A stretch of 64,000 nucleotides of DNA. Origin: Rhypophila decipiens. Taxonomy: Eukaryota > Ascomycota > Sordariomycetes > Sordariales > Naviculisporaceae. Numbering within the stretch: the first letter of the stretch is position 1; each line of letters begins with the position of its first letter. The stretch lies in assembly GCA_033297075.1 (NCBI GenBank), contig MU858062.1, positions 248,001-312,000 of the forward strand, in the 5' to 3' direction. Under the pieces are notes generated by a model that saw only the letters and a program-made list of their open reading frames with translations, was not told the DNA's origin and ran no database searches. This document shows positions 24,701 through 36,617 of this stretch, in pieces. Both the position numbers and the translations under genes were made by a program.

Positions 24701-27700
24701 CCAGTTCGACGGGCCCCCGGTTCGATTAGCGAGAAATACCCCCAATCCAGAAGTGGACTCGCACATGCTTCTAAAAATATTATTGGCTCCGCCATTTTGT
24801 CACCCGCCCACGAGGTTCCATCACCTAATCTGCCCTTTCAATTCTCTTTTGACGTGAAATCGCTGCACTGTCCAGCCCAGAAGCCGTTTCACGCCGTGGC
24901 CACTTGCTCGAAAACTGCCGTTGTGCACGGGTGGCCCAGTCTTTATTTTTCGGCACAGTTTAACACTATCGGTCACAAGCAAATTCATCGCCTCCCCTGG
25001 TCCAGAAGAGCGGATATTCCTCTCACTCATCCATATCAGCTCGTCGTATCTTATGTGGAGTGGCAGTTGGTATCCGCTTCGATGACCAGAAAGAAACGGT
25101 CAATCAATCTGGCGGGAGTGGAGGAGTACGGGACAGGGACATTACACCCGGACCTCCCGCTGTGCCTTCTAGAAGCTTTTTACCGAAGCTCCCGTGACCG
25201 CCAGAAACACACGTGTTGAGACGGCGACCACTTTGTGTTGCATCACATCTTCCTTGTTGATTAATAGCGATATTAAAGCCCGACTCGGAACTCTCCTTGA
25301 CCCCATCCATTCTTGCCATTGTCGGGGCATTGAGGATAAACCTCGGAGATTTGAAGGAGTAGAGGATGGAGCGGCCCACGACATGGAAGAGACTGGCGAC
25401 AGATTTCGAGCAAAATACTTTCTGGCTTGACGACCGAATACCACCCTGTTTTATGTCATGTTGGACTCGTCCCGAACAGGGATCTTTTGATCGTCTCTTC
25501 TTCCCCGAGTCCGGAGCGTCAGAGAACCAACCACAAAAGCAAATATATTGCTTTTTGATGAGACCTGGAAAAGGTAGCCCTCACACGAGGAAGAACGTTT
25601 CGTTCGAGAACACGGCGAGCCGGAAGAACTTGATCATTTCTCTACCACGACCACCACAATCTCAGCTCCATGTACCGTACCCAGCTAGCTCGCTCGTGGT
25701 GGCAGGTACGGAGTTTATAGGTTGCCCCCATGCCCTGTTAAGCTCCCCAAAACTGTGGAACTATGAGATAGGCTAATGCGAATATCGCCAAGCGTGAAAT
25801 TGCTTCTTCTCACGGACGCGCTGATCGTTTCGAGTTTGATCAGCCAGGATTCCGCCCAGGTCAAGACAACCCTGGTTTTTTATCCCAGCATCCGAGATGT
25901 ACATTTCAAAGTGTGGAGAGCAGCAACCGGTCCATCTTGAGCACCAATTCTGAAGCTGCTTTGCTGGCAAGTCCTCAATTTCATGACTCTCACCATTGGC
26001 TTCAGCAGTGGGACTGTTCAGTCAGAGCCCTTTGTCTTTCTCCACAGAACCTCACATCTCAAGTTGCACCACCTTGATGGCGCTATTTCCCGAACATGGG
26101 ACCTTCGGTAAGTGTTTGGTTTTTAAACGGAACGAGGGCTAATCTCCCGCCCCCCACTGGGTGTGTGAGATGGGATCTCGATCCAGCGCCAACCTCGGCC
26201 AGCCAAGGAAACGGGATGGACGGAAAGTCATGGGATTGACACCGTTCTTCTAGAATCAATATCCATCTCCAATGACACTTTCTGACAAATTCAGAATGCA
26301 AGCGAGTTGATTGATGAGCGTTGCGCTTTAATAAGCGGCAATATCCTTCTTTTCCCCTCTCATCGTTCAGACAGCGGGCCCCGAAGATTCGCCTAAGCGT
26401 CGATCGCTTTTCACGCCAACGACAGCCACTGTTTTACCGGTACTCACTGTGGCGTACGGTACGGTAGGAAGGCGCACTCGCACCAAACGAACCATAGGAA
26501 TTTATTTCCACGAATGACAAATCCCATCAGGGCTTATGGAAAATTCCGTTTCTCGTAAAAATCCTTCATAACCAAAAGAAAGATCCAGTGGTGAGTGCAG
26601 TCGTCTCTCTCTCGTTCCTTCCGAGATCTCCCCGGCCGTGGTAGCAGGCCCGAGCAACGGATGGCTGCCGTCATCAACCACATCGATATTTTGTTCTCTT
26701 CCAAGCAGAATGAGTGTAGACCAGCAGGTCAGTCACAGTGGGAAATTGTGCAAATCAGCCCCTCAAATAAGCAGGGGTCGCATTCTGGTACGAGAACAGT
26801 GTGGTGTGCGGATCTACGCGCCATTAAAATGACAGACAACAGCCGTTGGTCGAAGAAGCAGGATGGAAGTTCTCCTCTGCTGCACCTCAATCGACTGCAG
26901 CGGTGCATCTTGACAGTGCGGACCAGAGAGATGCAAGTCAAGATATACCGTGCATTACCGGCAGCGGGGCGGAATCGACTTGAATCGACGCCATTCACCA
27001 GTGAATACGTACTGATACCGGTAACAATGCGAAGTACCAATACCGTACCATACAGTTGGGCAGATACAAGGTCGATACGAGGTTAAGTACAGATGTATAT
27101 ACAGTACATTACGGATACACTCTGCATACCCCTGGACCGCTCCCTACGACCTTGCTCACCGCATCTCCCAGGATCCTGGCTTCCTTGGCCCCTAGCCTCT
27201 TCCCAAGCCCCGGCCCGGCGACAAGCCCATGAGATTCCCAAGCAAACTCATCAACCACCAGTGGTCCGGCCGATTGGTACCCCAAACCGCCAGCCCGTCC
27301 CAGAACCGCGTCGCTCGAGCTTCTCGTGCCTCTTTCTCCCGCGTCAGGTTCCCCCCACCCGCACGCCAATCTCACCAAAAATCTGGGCTGCATTTCCCCT
27401 CCGATGCAATCTGTGGCCGCCTGTCAACCGGCACCCTCCTTGGAGTTTTCAGTTCAGATCACCCAAAACGAATGAAATGACCCCCGAGGTCCCCCCGGCC
27501 GCTTCCAACTGCCCTCCCTGCCCCCTCCTTCATCAAGTGCAATCTTGCTCGTCCATGCGCCAACGATGGGATCGTGGAAAAGGCAAAAGTCGGGGTGAAC
27601 CCCTCATCCCTGCTGGGTAGCCTTTTTCGACGTGCTTTGAGCTATGTATAAATATGATTCTCATGCACGGCTGTTTCGCAGTTATCATTTATTCCGCAAA

Positions 27701-29094
27701 GTGTATATCTTGCAGGGACCCGAAGCATCAAAATGCTCGCCATCTCTTGACCAGCACCTGGGCGTGGTGACAATAGGATTAAGGTGTATCCGTCGTTCCG
27801 TACCCCGCAAAATCACGATTTGAGTGAGCTGCATTGATATCTAGCCGGATTGATGCTATATATGGCGTGTTTCGTACCCAGGGGCTACTATCTTCGTTGA
27901 CCCTTACTGGTAACTTGTCTTTCAACTCATCGTTACCAGAAGAGCCAGTCATCTCACGCAGTAGAGTTGCAGGCTCACAGTCTCCCCAGTTCGACAATCT
28001 GTGATTCTGTGTCAGCAAGAGGAAAAGGGAGATCCTGCCCAGCACCCGATGTTTCCTTGTGTTGCCATGACTTACAGGATCAAGCTACACTGGATGCTCG
28101 TAGGTCTCTTTTTCCTCCGGACCTGTGTCATGAAACCAGTAGCTTATTAGCTGTGCGATGCCACACAAGCACGGCTTCACGAGTATGGATAGGGACGATA
28201 AACGTTCAAGTCGCCATGACCTTGGTCTACGACTTGATCGTACCGGTAGATTCGGATCTCTGGCGATTTTGTCTCTAACAGATACAAGACCAAGTGCCTC
28301 CCTGTTTCTTATTTGATGCAACACACTTTTTTCTCCGGTCTCTCCCTTTGTTTTGGTCTGCTCAATCTTGCTTGATTTGCTCCTCCCAGCATCCATAGTT
28401 TCATACCGTAAAACCAGCTCAGTTGGGGTCACTCCTCCGGTATTCTCAGGGGATACATGGCTGGCATTCACCTAGGGACATACCCTCCATCCGCATGGCC
28501 CGACGCCTGACCCACGCATTCTGATCTGGCCTCCACGTACCGACTTTGGCTACAATTGCTCCGAAATAATCCGTGCTACGTATCATATGGTGCGCACATT
28601 GCTGTGACAAAGGGGACAACAAGGACGGCGAAGCTGGGGAGCAGAGGACCAATCGACGGGGACCCGGGGCTGGGCTTGTCAACGGCACCAGCTAGCCACC
28701 CATTGCGGCGATTGATTGTCATCAGGGCGCTCTCCAGCCAACGAGCTTGCCCGTTGCCGACCGCAGCTGGAAGAGGGACGGTATCTGTTCCACGTCTATT
28801 CGTTCCATCTGCGACAATCAGGACAGCACAAGCCTTTTTTCTTCTCTTCCAGGAGGGGCCGCTAAGCCAGTTCTGGTGTATTTGCCCATATAACTTTCTC
28901 TCAGAGGCACGCCAGACACAGACCGGAACACTTTCAGAGGGGTGCGTTCCTCGGAGCTAATACCGAAACGGAAACAAAAAAGGGACCCGCCAGGGCCCGC
29001 GGTGGAAGACAGGTCAAACCAGTGCTTGGAAGGAAGTTGCCAGGCTCCCACAACCCATTCCCGCGGAACAACGCCTGCAGTTGCTAGTGCAGTG

Positions 29095-29228
29095 GGTGAC
29101 CCACAACCCTAGTCTGACCTTGTTCTTTCCCACAGATTGCGCTGCCTAGCATGCTAGCACCCTGGGAATTTAACCCCAGGAGCTCCCATCAAAGTCCACT
29201 GGTCTACCGGTACCCTGGTGACCCACAA
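29095..29228 (-). repeat. tRNA-like segment flanked by 12-bp direct repeats (possible short SINE relic)
   Basis: GGTGACCCACAA occurs at 29095-29106 and again at 29217-29228. On the minus strand the 110 bp between them contains TAGACCAGTGG, close to the tRNA A-box consensus, and then CCTGGGGTTAAATTCCCAGG, a 6-bp stem with an 8-nt loop that resembles a degenerate T-arm/B-box. The spacing is shorter than in a normal tRNA and no acceptor stem is evident, so this is not called as a functional tRNA. A coincidence remains possible. Confidence 0.3.
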
Positions 29229-29664
29229 AACCCACCTGGCCTGGTCCTGCAACTAATGGCGTAGCGTTGTCCCGTCTCGCGATTCCATCCCAACACGGTA
29301 CCCCACATCTCCTCTCCCTCCCCCCCTAGTCCACCCATCAATCAACCCACCCACACCCCCCCCCATGCGGCTGTCTTAGCAGCCAGTACTGTGCAGTATT
29401 AAATACATTACCAGAGAATCTCTCCTGCATCTCTGTAGGGTCGAATCGAGGTGTTGTAAGCTAGTGCTTTGATAGTCAAGCAAGGCAGAACAACACAAAA
29501 AGCTGAAGCTCGCCACTTGCCCACGCCCCCAACCCACTCACACACCTCCGGGTCAACGGCCACACACTTGGGAGGATTGCATTGCGCCTTGGCTACCTTG
29601 AGATCAAACTTCGCCGCAGTCGTCCCCCAGAGTCGACCGCCATTCCATTCCCCATCTCGATTAC

Positions 29665-29688
29665 GATCTGATCTCTCCTGATCCGATC
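29665..29688. promoter_or_regulatory. cluster of four GATC motifs upstream of the GATA factor gene
   Basis: Four GATC tetramers occur in 24 bp (starting at 29665, 29670, 29680 and 29685), about 530 bp before the start codon; the last two are part of TGATCCGATCGG. GATC-containing sites are bound by the White Collar photoreceptor complex in Neurospora, where sub-1 is an early light-induced gene. The motif is seen; a light-response role here is inference. Confidence 0.3.
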
Positions 29689-30216
29689 GGAAACAAATTG
29701 CCAACAAAGACCGGACAACCTTCCCCAAAACACTTTCAGCCCTGACCAACCGCCTGCTCCAGCTTCATCCGTACCGTACCACAGTGGAAGGAACCCAAGC
29801 AGTGAATAACCTCATTATCAGATGCGCACCGGCTTGGATCAACCATCTCAACAGCTCGGCTTTACACCTCACTCCTGTTGATATAATAAACCAAAAGGAA
29901 GAAAAGGGATCGAACACAGCATATTGGGCTTCGTCGGCAGATAATCTGGTGTCAGATGGTAGTTTCTTGGAACTATCACTGCTCACCTCTCGACACTCGA
30001 CACCAAGCATCATCACCGCCCCGCTATGGAAGCGGGCGAAAATAGTGCAAGGCAAAGGTCTGTTTGTTCTCGGTCCCTGAAATAGAACAAACTATCTGCA
30101 ATTTTTTGTTTTGCCCCTTGTCGGAGTCTGACACCTTTCGCAGCGGACATCCAACTGCCGGCAACCACGGCCACTTTGATTCACGAGCTAGATCTTACAG
30201 AGAAGGACCTCCCAGT

Positions 30217-31655
30217 ATGGCAACCGCAACTTTGATCAGTCCCTCGGGACCCTACCACCCGCATCACCACACGCATTCCCACTCGGATCGAGTCGGCTAC
30301 TCGAGCTATCCACATTCCACGCCCACAACAAGCATACCGGGCATGATTTCACCAGTCGACACACGAAGGACTTCGGATGACTCGGAATCCTCTCACCGGC
30401 AGTCGCTGCCGTCAATCTCGGAAGTAATTTCGGGGACCAAGCAGTCTGGATATCCTTCACAGGCGCCGGTATCCAGGCCTCCAGCGCCGAGTCTACCCTC
30501 ACCTTTCGGCTCGGTAACATCGCGTGGTTTTGGAGACGCTGCCTCGGACAAGAACCCATCACCGAGAACACTACATCCCACTTCGAGCTTTCCTCGGCCG
30601 GACGCTCTTCCTGCATTCTCAGATCCTTCAAGACCTGCCTTGTCGAGCAGGCCGGCTCCCCCACCATTAAATACGTTTCCAGGCCCGCATCCATCGCCGT
30701 CATCCGTGAAGCTCGAGCAGTTGGAAGCAGATCAGAGGCATGCAGAAGCGTCCCAACTGAGCGCTGGTTACCAGCACTCTCACGGACAACCATCGCCCGC
30801 GGGCCTTTACAGTCAAACAGGACGGCTACCACCAGGACAACTGCCATTGACTGGCTACCCTCTCTCACCCCGAAACAACGGCCCGACCCTCCCGTCACCT
30901 TTTGATTCGCAGAGAACTCCGGTTTATGGCGAGGAAGGCGACGGATATCGCGGACAAGAATACAAAAACACTGTTGATAGGGCATTTGAGGCATTCAATT
31001 ACGGCGAGACGCTCCACTCTGTATGCACCCCCGTTCAAGAACTTCTGGACCTAGGGGAAACAAAACTAATTCAGCGTGGATAACACAGATTTCGCACACT
31101 GCCCGAACGATCTGCCATTTTGCCGAGGCCTATGGAGCTGCAGCACGAGAGCAGCAGGGGCCTCAGCCGATCCCGTCCAGGCTCCCTACCGAGACAGAAA
31201 TGTCGGGACTGCTTGACGGCGCCGTTCTGATGGTCAAGAAACTGGAGGAGGTCCGGGAGATGGTATTACAAAATCGCATCAACACCGAGAGGGCGCGGGA
31301 GAATGGCGGCCGGAAACCATATGAGGATGACGACAGCTCCATGTACGGAGATGGAAGTCTCAAGCAGCAATACAGCATTGCTGAAGTAAAGAAACGGCGA
31401 GGCGTAAGTTTTCATCCATCTTTGACGACATGACTGTTTTGCCAGGTTTCAAGCTTACACATTTCCATATAGCGCGCGGCTCCACCCGGACGGTGCCACA
31501 GCTGTAACAGGGTCGACACGCCTGAATGGCGGCGCGGACCCGATGGCGCAAGGACGCTCTGCAACGCCTGTGGCCTTCACTACGCCAAGCTAGAGCGGAA
31601 ACGGCAGCTAGAGCAACGGTCTATCCGCCCAAAAGCATCTGATGAGAGGAACTAA
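30217..31655 (+). CDS. sub-1/nsdD: GATA-type zinc-finger transcription factor, SUB-1/NsdD family
   Basis: Nuclear DNA-binding regulator; orthologues control sexual development (Neurospora SUB-1, Aspergillus NsdD) and, in Neurospora, part of the late light response. Three exons (30217-31020, 31089-31403, 31473-31655) give 433 aa. The start [15 protein letters not shown] is chosen by resemblance to the family, although the frame stays open upstream to an ATG at 30064. Residues 1 to about 260 are Ser/Pro/His-rich and disordered. A conserved helical region follows ([44 protein letters not shown]). The single zinc finger is near the C-terminus, C381-X2-C384-X18-C403-X2-C406, reading [19 protein letters not shown], and is interrupted just before its start by intron 2. 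The short basic tail after the finger is typical of NsdD. The gene is isolated, with no other gene for 16 kb on one side and 11 kb on the other. Confidence 0.93.
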
Positions 31656-33662
31656 GTTTCGAGCTTGAGCTCTTTCCCACCGACCTTATTACAAAGGCTG
31701 TTCTTCTGCCATTTGAGTTGGTTTTTTTTCCTCGGAGAAGTCCCTAGTACGGTTTCTCCTGATTATCGATTCCTCGCTCGGGTGGCGGTTCACTTCCCGG
31801 TGACTCGCACGGCAACATTACTCTCATCCCAGCAACTGTTCAGGCGTTGGCTTTATATCAGCAAATCACTTTTTTGCAAAGCAGGCGAAATCATTTCTCG
31901 AGGCAACAAAACAGGGTCTTTTTTCTTTCTCTTTTTTTTACCTTGTATGGAGAGGTCTATCTTGTGGTACCTCGTTTCTTCTTGTTTTTCCTTCTAATAC
32001 CCGGATCTTTTGGATAGATCCTGCTATACAACGTGGGTTCCTCTTTTTTTTTTTTTATGACCATATATTATTATCATTATTATAGGTGTGGGTGTTTTGG
32101 TTCCAGACGGCTCGGAATTATCTGGTTCTATTTTATCGCTCTTCTTGTATATAGACAGATCATCTCTCCATGATGACCTCCATGGTGGTCGGTTAGCTTT
32201 GGGTCGGCGGCCTACTTCGGGTGTGTTGTATCGTTGTGTTACCTACCAGGGGCTGTTGTTTTATCAAGTCCACATGCACTTGCTTCCCTCCCCCAAAATA
32301 AAACCGAGGCCGGACTGGCTGGCCGGGTCGTTTCTTGTTGTGTGTGTGGATGTATGTTTGGTGTTCCCTATCTCCCCACCTTCATACCAACTACGATGTG
32401 AGCTAGGCTGGGAAGGGTACCTGAATAGTGTATTTTTCTCGCTTTTGTCTATATAGCTCCGGATGACGAGTGCTTTTCGCTGGATCATCATATCGCCGTC
32501 GGGAAATATCAAGACACTGATAATCAAATCACATTCAAAGCACATCTGGTTCACTACTAACGATCATGATCTGCATCTGATCCGGGTCTCATGTCTCTGT
32601 GATTCTTTGCTTCGGCTTGATTGACTTGACTAGGTCTTTTTGAGGAGAGGGGGGGATCGGGAAGGCGTGGATCAGATTACTGCTGTGCATGCTTTTACAT
32701 TTTTCATGTATGACATGAGCCAGCCAACCAGCCAATTCCTCCATCACTTTGGCTTGGGTTGGTGGTGCTCAAAGGAAGGGGATCCCGGACGAAGAGAAGG
32801 GAAGAATGAGAAATCAAGAAAATTTCACGTTGCTTCTGCTGCTGCAGGTTCTCGGCCCGGGTTGAGGATTGGGAAGCCGATTCGTTGGCGCCTGCCGATC
32901 GGCTGCTACGCATGCGACGAGGACACACCGGGTAGGTATCTTACATGTTTGTACGAATATAATACATTTCTTCACATAACTCACTTACCATTTGGCTCAA
33001 CGGGAACCACAGAGTAAGAAAAAAGATCCAAGATCGATAAGATCTGGTTTTTCTCGTGTCGATATTCTGTCGCCTTCTTGTTGCTCCTTTTCTTGCAACT
33101 TTCCCTCGTCTCTCTTCTCACTCACCATGTCTGTCTCGATCTCCAATGTAAGTGTTCGGAGTATGTAAGCAAGCACGACAAGTTTCATGCCTTTTAAACT
33201 CACGGCAGATCGCATATTCACTCGAACGATTCAGACAAATTTCTTCGGAACGAACCCAAACAAGACCTTGACTACGTAGGTCAGGTTCAGATATGCAACG
33301 GGCACCTACTGCAATTTAATTGACCGCAGCTCTCGTCCCCGCTCGTTTCGTTCGTTTCGACCGACTCGTTTCGGCCCTTGTTCGGATCTGATCGAGACAA
33401 TGGGACGACGCAACAGAACAGACAGCGCGCGAGCCAGCCAGCCAGGCAAGGGAAAGGGAGAGGGAAAAGTGGGCAATCAGAGAGGGACAAGACGTTTCGT
33501 CGCACAAGTTTATCTGGCCGCGGATACTTGCACTGGGGGGTTTTAGATTTGGGGTTCTACAGAAGTCATTTTTCTTAGGAAGAGGGAATACCCTTTCCCT
33601 TGCACCTTTTTCATCATCCTACTACATACTCACTAGGTGACCTGGCGAGGCGAGGGGACACA

Positions 33663-33682
33663 ACGCACGCACGCACGCACGC
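33663..33682. repeat. (ACGC)5 array
   Basis: Five perfect ACGC units. A second, six-unit array of the same tetranucleotide lies at 36594-36617, 2.9 kb away. Both are in non-coding DNA. Confidence 0.9.
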
Positions 33683-36005
33683 AGCAAACTGAAGGAAACA
33701 TGAGAAGAGTGATGGTGAGGACCCACGCGTTACAAGGCCACGACACGCACAGGACACGACACCAGCCGGCACGACACCACGGCGGGTACGGATACGGGGT
33801 CAGGTAGGTACGGGGACGATGACGGGCGGTTGCGTTGGAAAGGACGATAAGAATGAATAAATAGGCCGTATGTGTACAGGATTGACGACCTTGCCGAGGT
33901 GGAGGGGATTAAGTTATGGTTGATTGCATGAGGATGCTACGGCCCTGACGCCTGTGTGTAAGGAGGAGGAGACAGCCCAAGTGTGAAGACAGCCCGACGC
34001 CGAAGATCTGAAATAGTTGGAGGCAAGCACCAGGATCAGTCAAGCCAATCGAATGTCAGGTGAGTAATAGATGGGAATAACTAGCCTGCAACAAACAAAG
34101 TAACAGCCCGATCAGGCCGGCGAGGACCTGCGAGACGTGAGATATGCTGTATCATCGATAACGTCTTTCTGCCGCCGTGGTAGGAGGACGTAAAGCCACC
34201 AATGCCTCTTCCCCATGTTAGATGGTCAAGGGCTCGGGATGCTTGCTACCGCCGAGAGTTCTAGTTGATGGGTGTATTCTTAGTGGACAAAATTGTGTCC
34301 AGGTGGTATAATCAAGCTATGGGGGGTTCTCACGCATGGAATCTCTGAGATGATGAGAACGACCAACCAAACCACGTCCCGGCTCCGAGACAGGACAGCC
34401 AGCTGGCCATCCATGAATGCTATGCGATGTAATTCGCAGCGGGCCGGTGAGAAAACGGGCATGCTCACATCGAAAAGAAGGCAAAGCCACACATGCACTG
34501 ATCCTCCATGTTCAAGAAAACAGTTTCACACAAGCCCGCGAACGAACGATGCAGTGCCATCATCATACCTACCTTACCTACCCTATTCTTCTTACTTTAC
34601 CCTGCGAATCAAGCTCAACATCCAACGAACCGTTTCCTACCTCGCTTAGAACTTGAGCGAAACCCCGTGTTCACTGCAGGAACTTTTATCTTTCGCATAC
34701 GTACATGATCCGTGATGGATGGCATACCGACCGGAAAGCTTCATCCATCCATCTATTAAAGTTAGCTTCCCGTTCCCGTTGTGCTTGTTATATTTTAATA
34801 TCCGGCGGCGGGATCGATGCACCATCTGCGACCACCCTTTCCACGATCAACTCCTACCTTACCCCGACGGCCTAACCAACGCAACAACCCGCTCTTGCCG
34901 TCCATGGGACTTGCTTGGTTTGGAGATTTTCTCGGTCCGAGGTTGGTATGTACCTTGCGTTCGGCTAACATACCCAGAGAGGCTGGCTCGAGGGAAAGCA
35001 AATATCATGTCACTTGTTTACTTGTTCACTTGTAGCTTATACCTCCTAGGCCGTAGGTAAGAGGACTCGATGGAAATGTAATTCATTTCTATATCTGCCA
35101 GATCTGAAGGAACAAGCCATAACCAACTAGCTTTAAAGATTACTCACCAGATTTTCCGTTCCGCTTCTCGCTCTCTTGATCTGTGTGACAAGAAAAAGTT
35201 ATAACCCAGCGATCTTCCTACCTGTTCCTCACAAACCGAGGATATAAAGCCTCCGTATGTCATGGCCGCACAACGCATAACATCATGGAATGCACAGCAT
35301 CACCGTCTTGGTCTGGCGAAGCTAGTTTCATGTCACACCGTGAGGACCAATCAAGGCCGAAAGAATAAAGAGGCCAGCGGAATCTGTGTCAGTTTAAGAG
35401 AAGAACGAAAGTTAACGGGCGGGAGATCAAAGATCGTGACAGATTGTGGCGTTTTTTTATTGTTCCATTTTCCCTTTGCAGATTCTCGCTGTAATCTTGA
35501 AGGCGTTTTTGAGGAGGGAAGGAGGCGCAACCGACAGGTAGGTAAGGTACCTGCCTGGCCTGCCTCCGTACAAGTGTTCCCCGAGTAAAGCACGGAACCG
35601 CTACGAAGCCAAGCAACTTTATTTGATGAAGCATGTATGCTGATCAGATCATCTTTTGGCAGGTAGGTAAAAAGCAGTATATATACCTGGTAAGCGAAAG
35701 GGAAGCTGCCTTTTGTGCTTGGTTGGGCACCACCACATTCGCAACAAGAAAGAACAAGAATACAAACCAAAAAAAGTTCCGAAATATTGGGACACGAAAC
35801 AAGATTTTGTGTATTTGCGGAAGCGCGGAAGAAAACACATACACAAGCACACTCACCACCTCAACTGCTACCACTACCATCAAGGATACGCTCACACAAG
35901 CTTGCTGGTCTAGTTTGAACTACACCAGTCGATTTGTTTCTTGGCTTCGCAAAACTCTCCGATATCGTCCGTCTTGCTCTCTCTCCTTTGCTCCCCGTAA
36001 CTCCC

Positions 36006-36036
36006 GCGGGGGGGGGGGGGGGGGGGGGCGGGGGGG

Positions 36037-36085
<49 letters not shown>

Positions 36086-36165
36086 CGNNNNNNNNNNCCC
36101 GGCTGCCGGGCGCGGGGGCCGGCCCGCGCCGGGCCCCCGGCGCCGCCCCCCCCCCCCGGCCCCCG

Positions 36166-36197
<32 letters not shown>
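36006..36197. other. assembly gap with poly-G / poly-C flanks (probable sequencing artefact)
   Basis: Ten N bases (36088-36097) mark a scaffold gap. The left flank is about 80 nt of almost pure G; the right flank is a short mixed GC block and then long runs of C. G runs leading into the gap from the left and C runs leaving it on the right mean that reads entering the gap from either side become poly-G on their own strand. That is what two-colour sequencing chemistry gives when signal is lost. The Gly-, Pro- and Arg-repeat frames here should not be believed. Confidence 0.85.
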
Positions 36198-36199
<2 letters not shown>

Positions 36200-36593
36200 T
36201 TCAGTGTGACGTGCGGGTAATGGGACTGCCTACAGGATCGCCGTGCTTCGGTTGCAATAAGGAGGTCCAAGAGAGATTTGCCACCTTTTGTTTTGTGTGC
36301 AAAAACCACCAAAACCCATCTTTTCTTTGTCACCCGTTGAACGATGGCACACAAAAGGACTGGGTGATGATCGAATCATTTTGTTGAGAAAGGCAAGCCG
36401 GGGAGACACGCGGGCATGGAGGTCAGGTTGTATTAGTAGCTGTAGTAGAGGACGCGGGAAAAGGGACAGTAGCAGATTTACGGAGAAAAATAGTTGGGTA
36501 TTTTTTACTTTTGCGCTTGCTTGGTCTGGTATTAGGTATTTCCCCCCCTTCCATCTTTCTTTAGTCGTAACGATTACACAGATCATAAAACAC

Positions 36594-36617
36594 ACGCACG
36601 CACGCACGCACGCACGC
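36594..36617. repeat. (ACGC)6 array
   Basis: Six perfect ACGC units in non-coding DNA, matching the shorter array at 33663-33682. It makes a spurious Thr-His-Ala-Arg repeat in one open frame. Confidence 0.9.

Larger units (their letters stand above)
13892..30216. other. 16-kb gene-poor tract between spt16 and the GATA factor gene
   Basis: I found no gene with recognisable domains here. Open frames of up to about 210 codons exist on both strands, but they are unrelated to known families, overlap each other and lack coding character. The first few hundred bases must be the spt16 promoter. The last one to several kb are probably promoter and long 5' leader of the GATA gene. The tract contains an (AC)9(TC)43 microsatellite (14967-15070), a TATG repeat (about 18088-18105), a perfect 48-bp tandem duplication (21623-21718), a short tRNA-like segment between 12-bp direct repeats (29095-29228) and a GATC cluster (29665-29688). 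Base composition is balanced and I see no strong C-to-T decay typical of RIP. Long non-coding RNAs or distal regulatory elements are possible but cannot be shown from sequence. Confidence 0.6.

Noticed and set aside
30064..30216. 51-codon N-terminal extension of the GATA factor
   Set aside because: The frame is open, but the extension has no family resemblance and the ATG at 30217 gives the expected MATAT-type start.
35920..36354. Gly-, Pro- and Arg-repeat frames around 36000-36200
   Set aside because: They are translations of the poly-G/poly-C artefact and the N gap.
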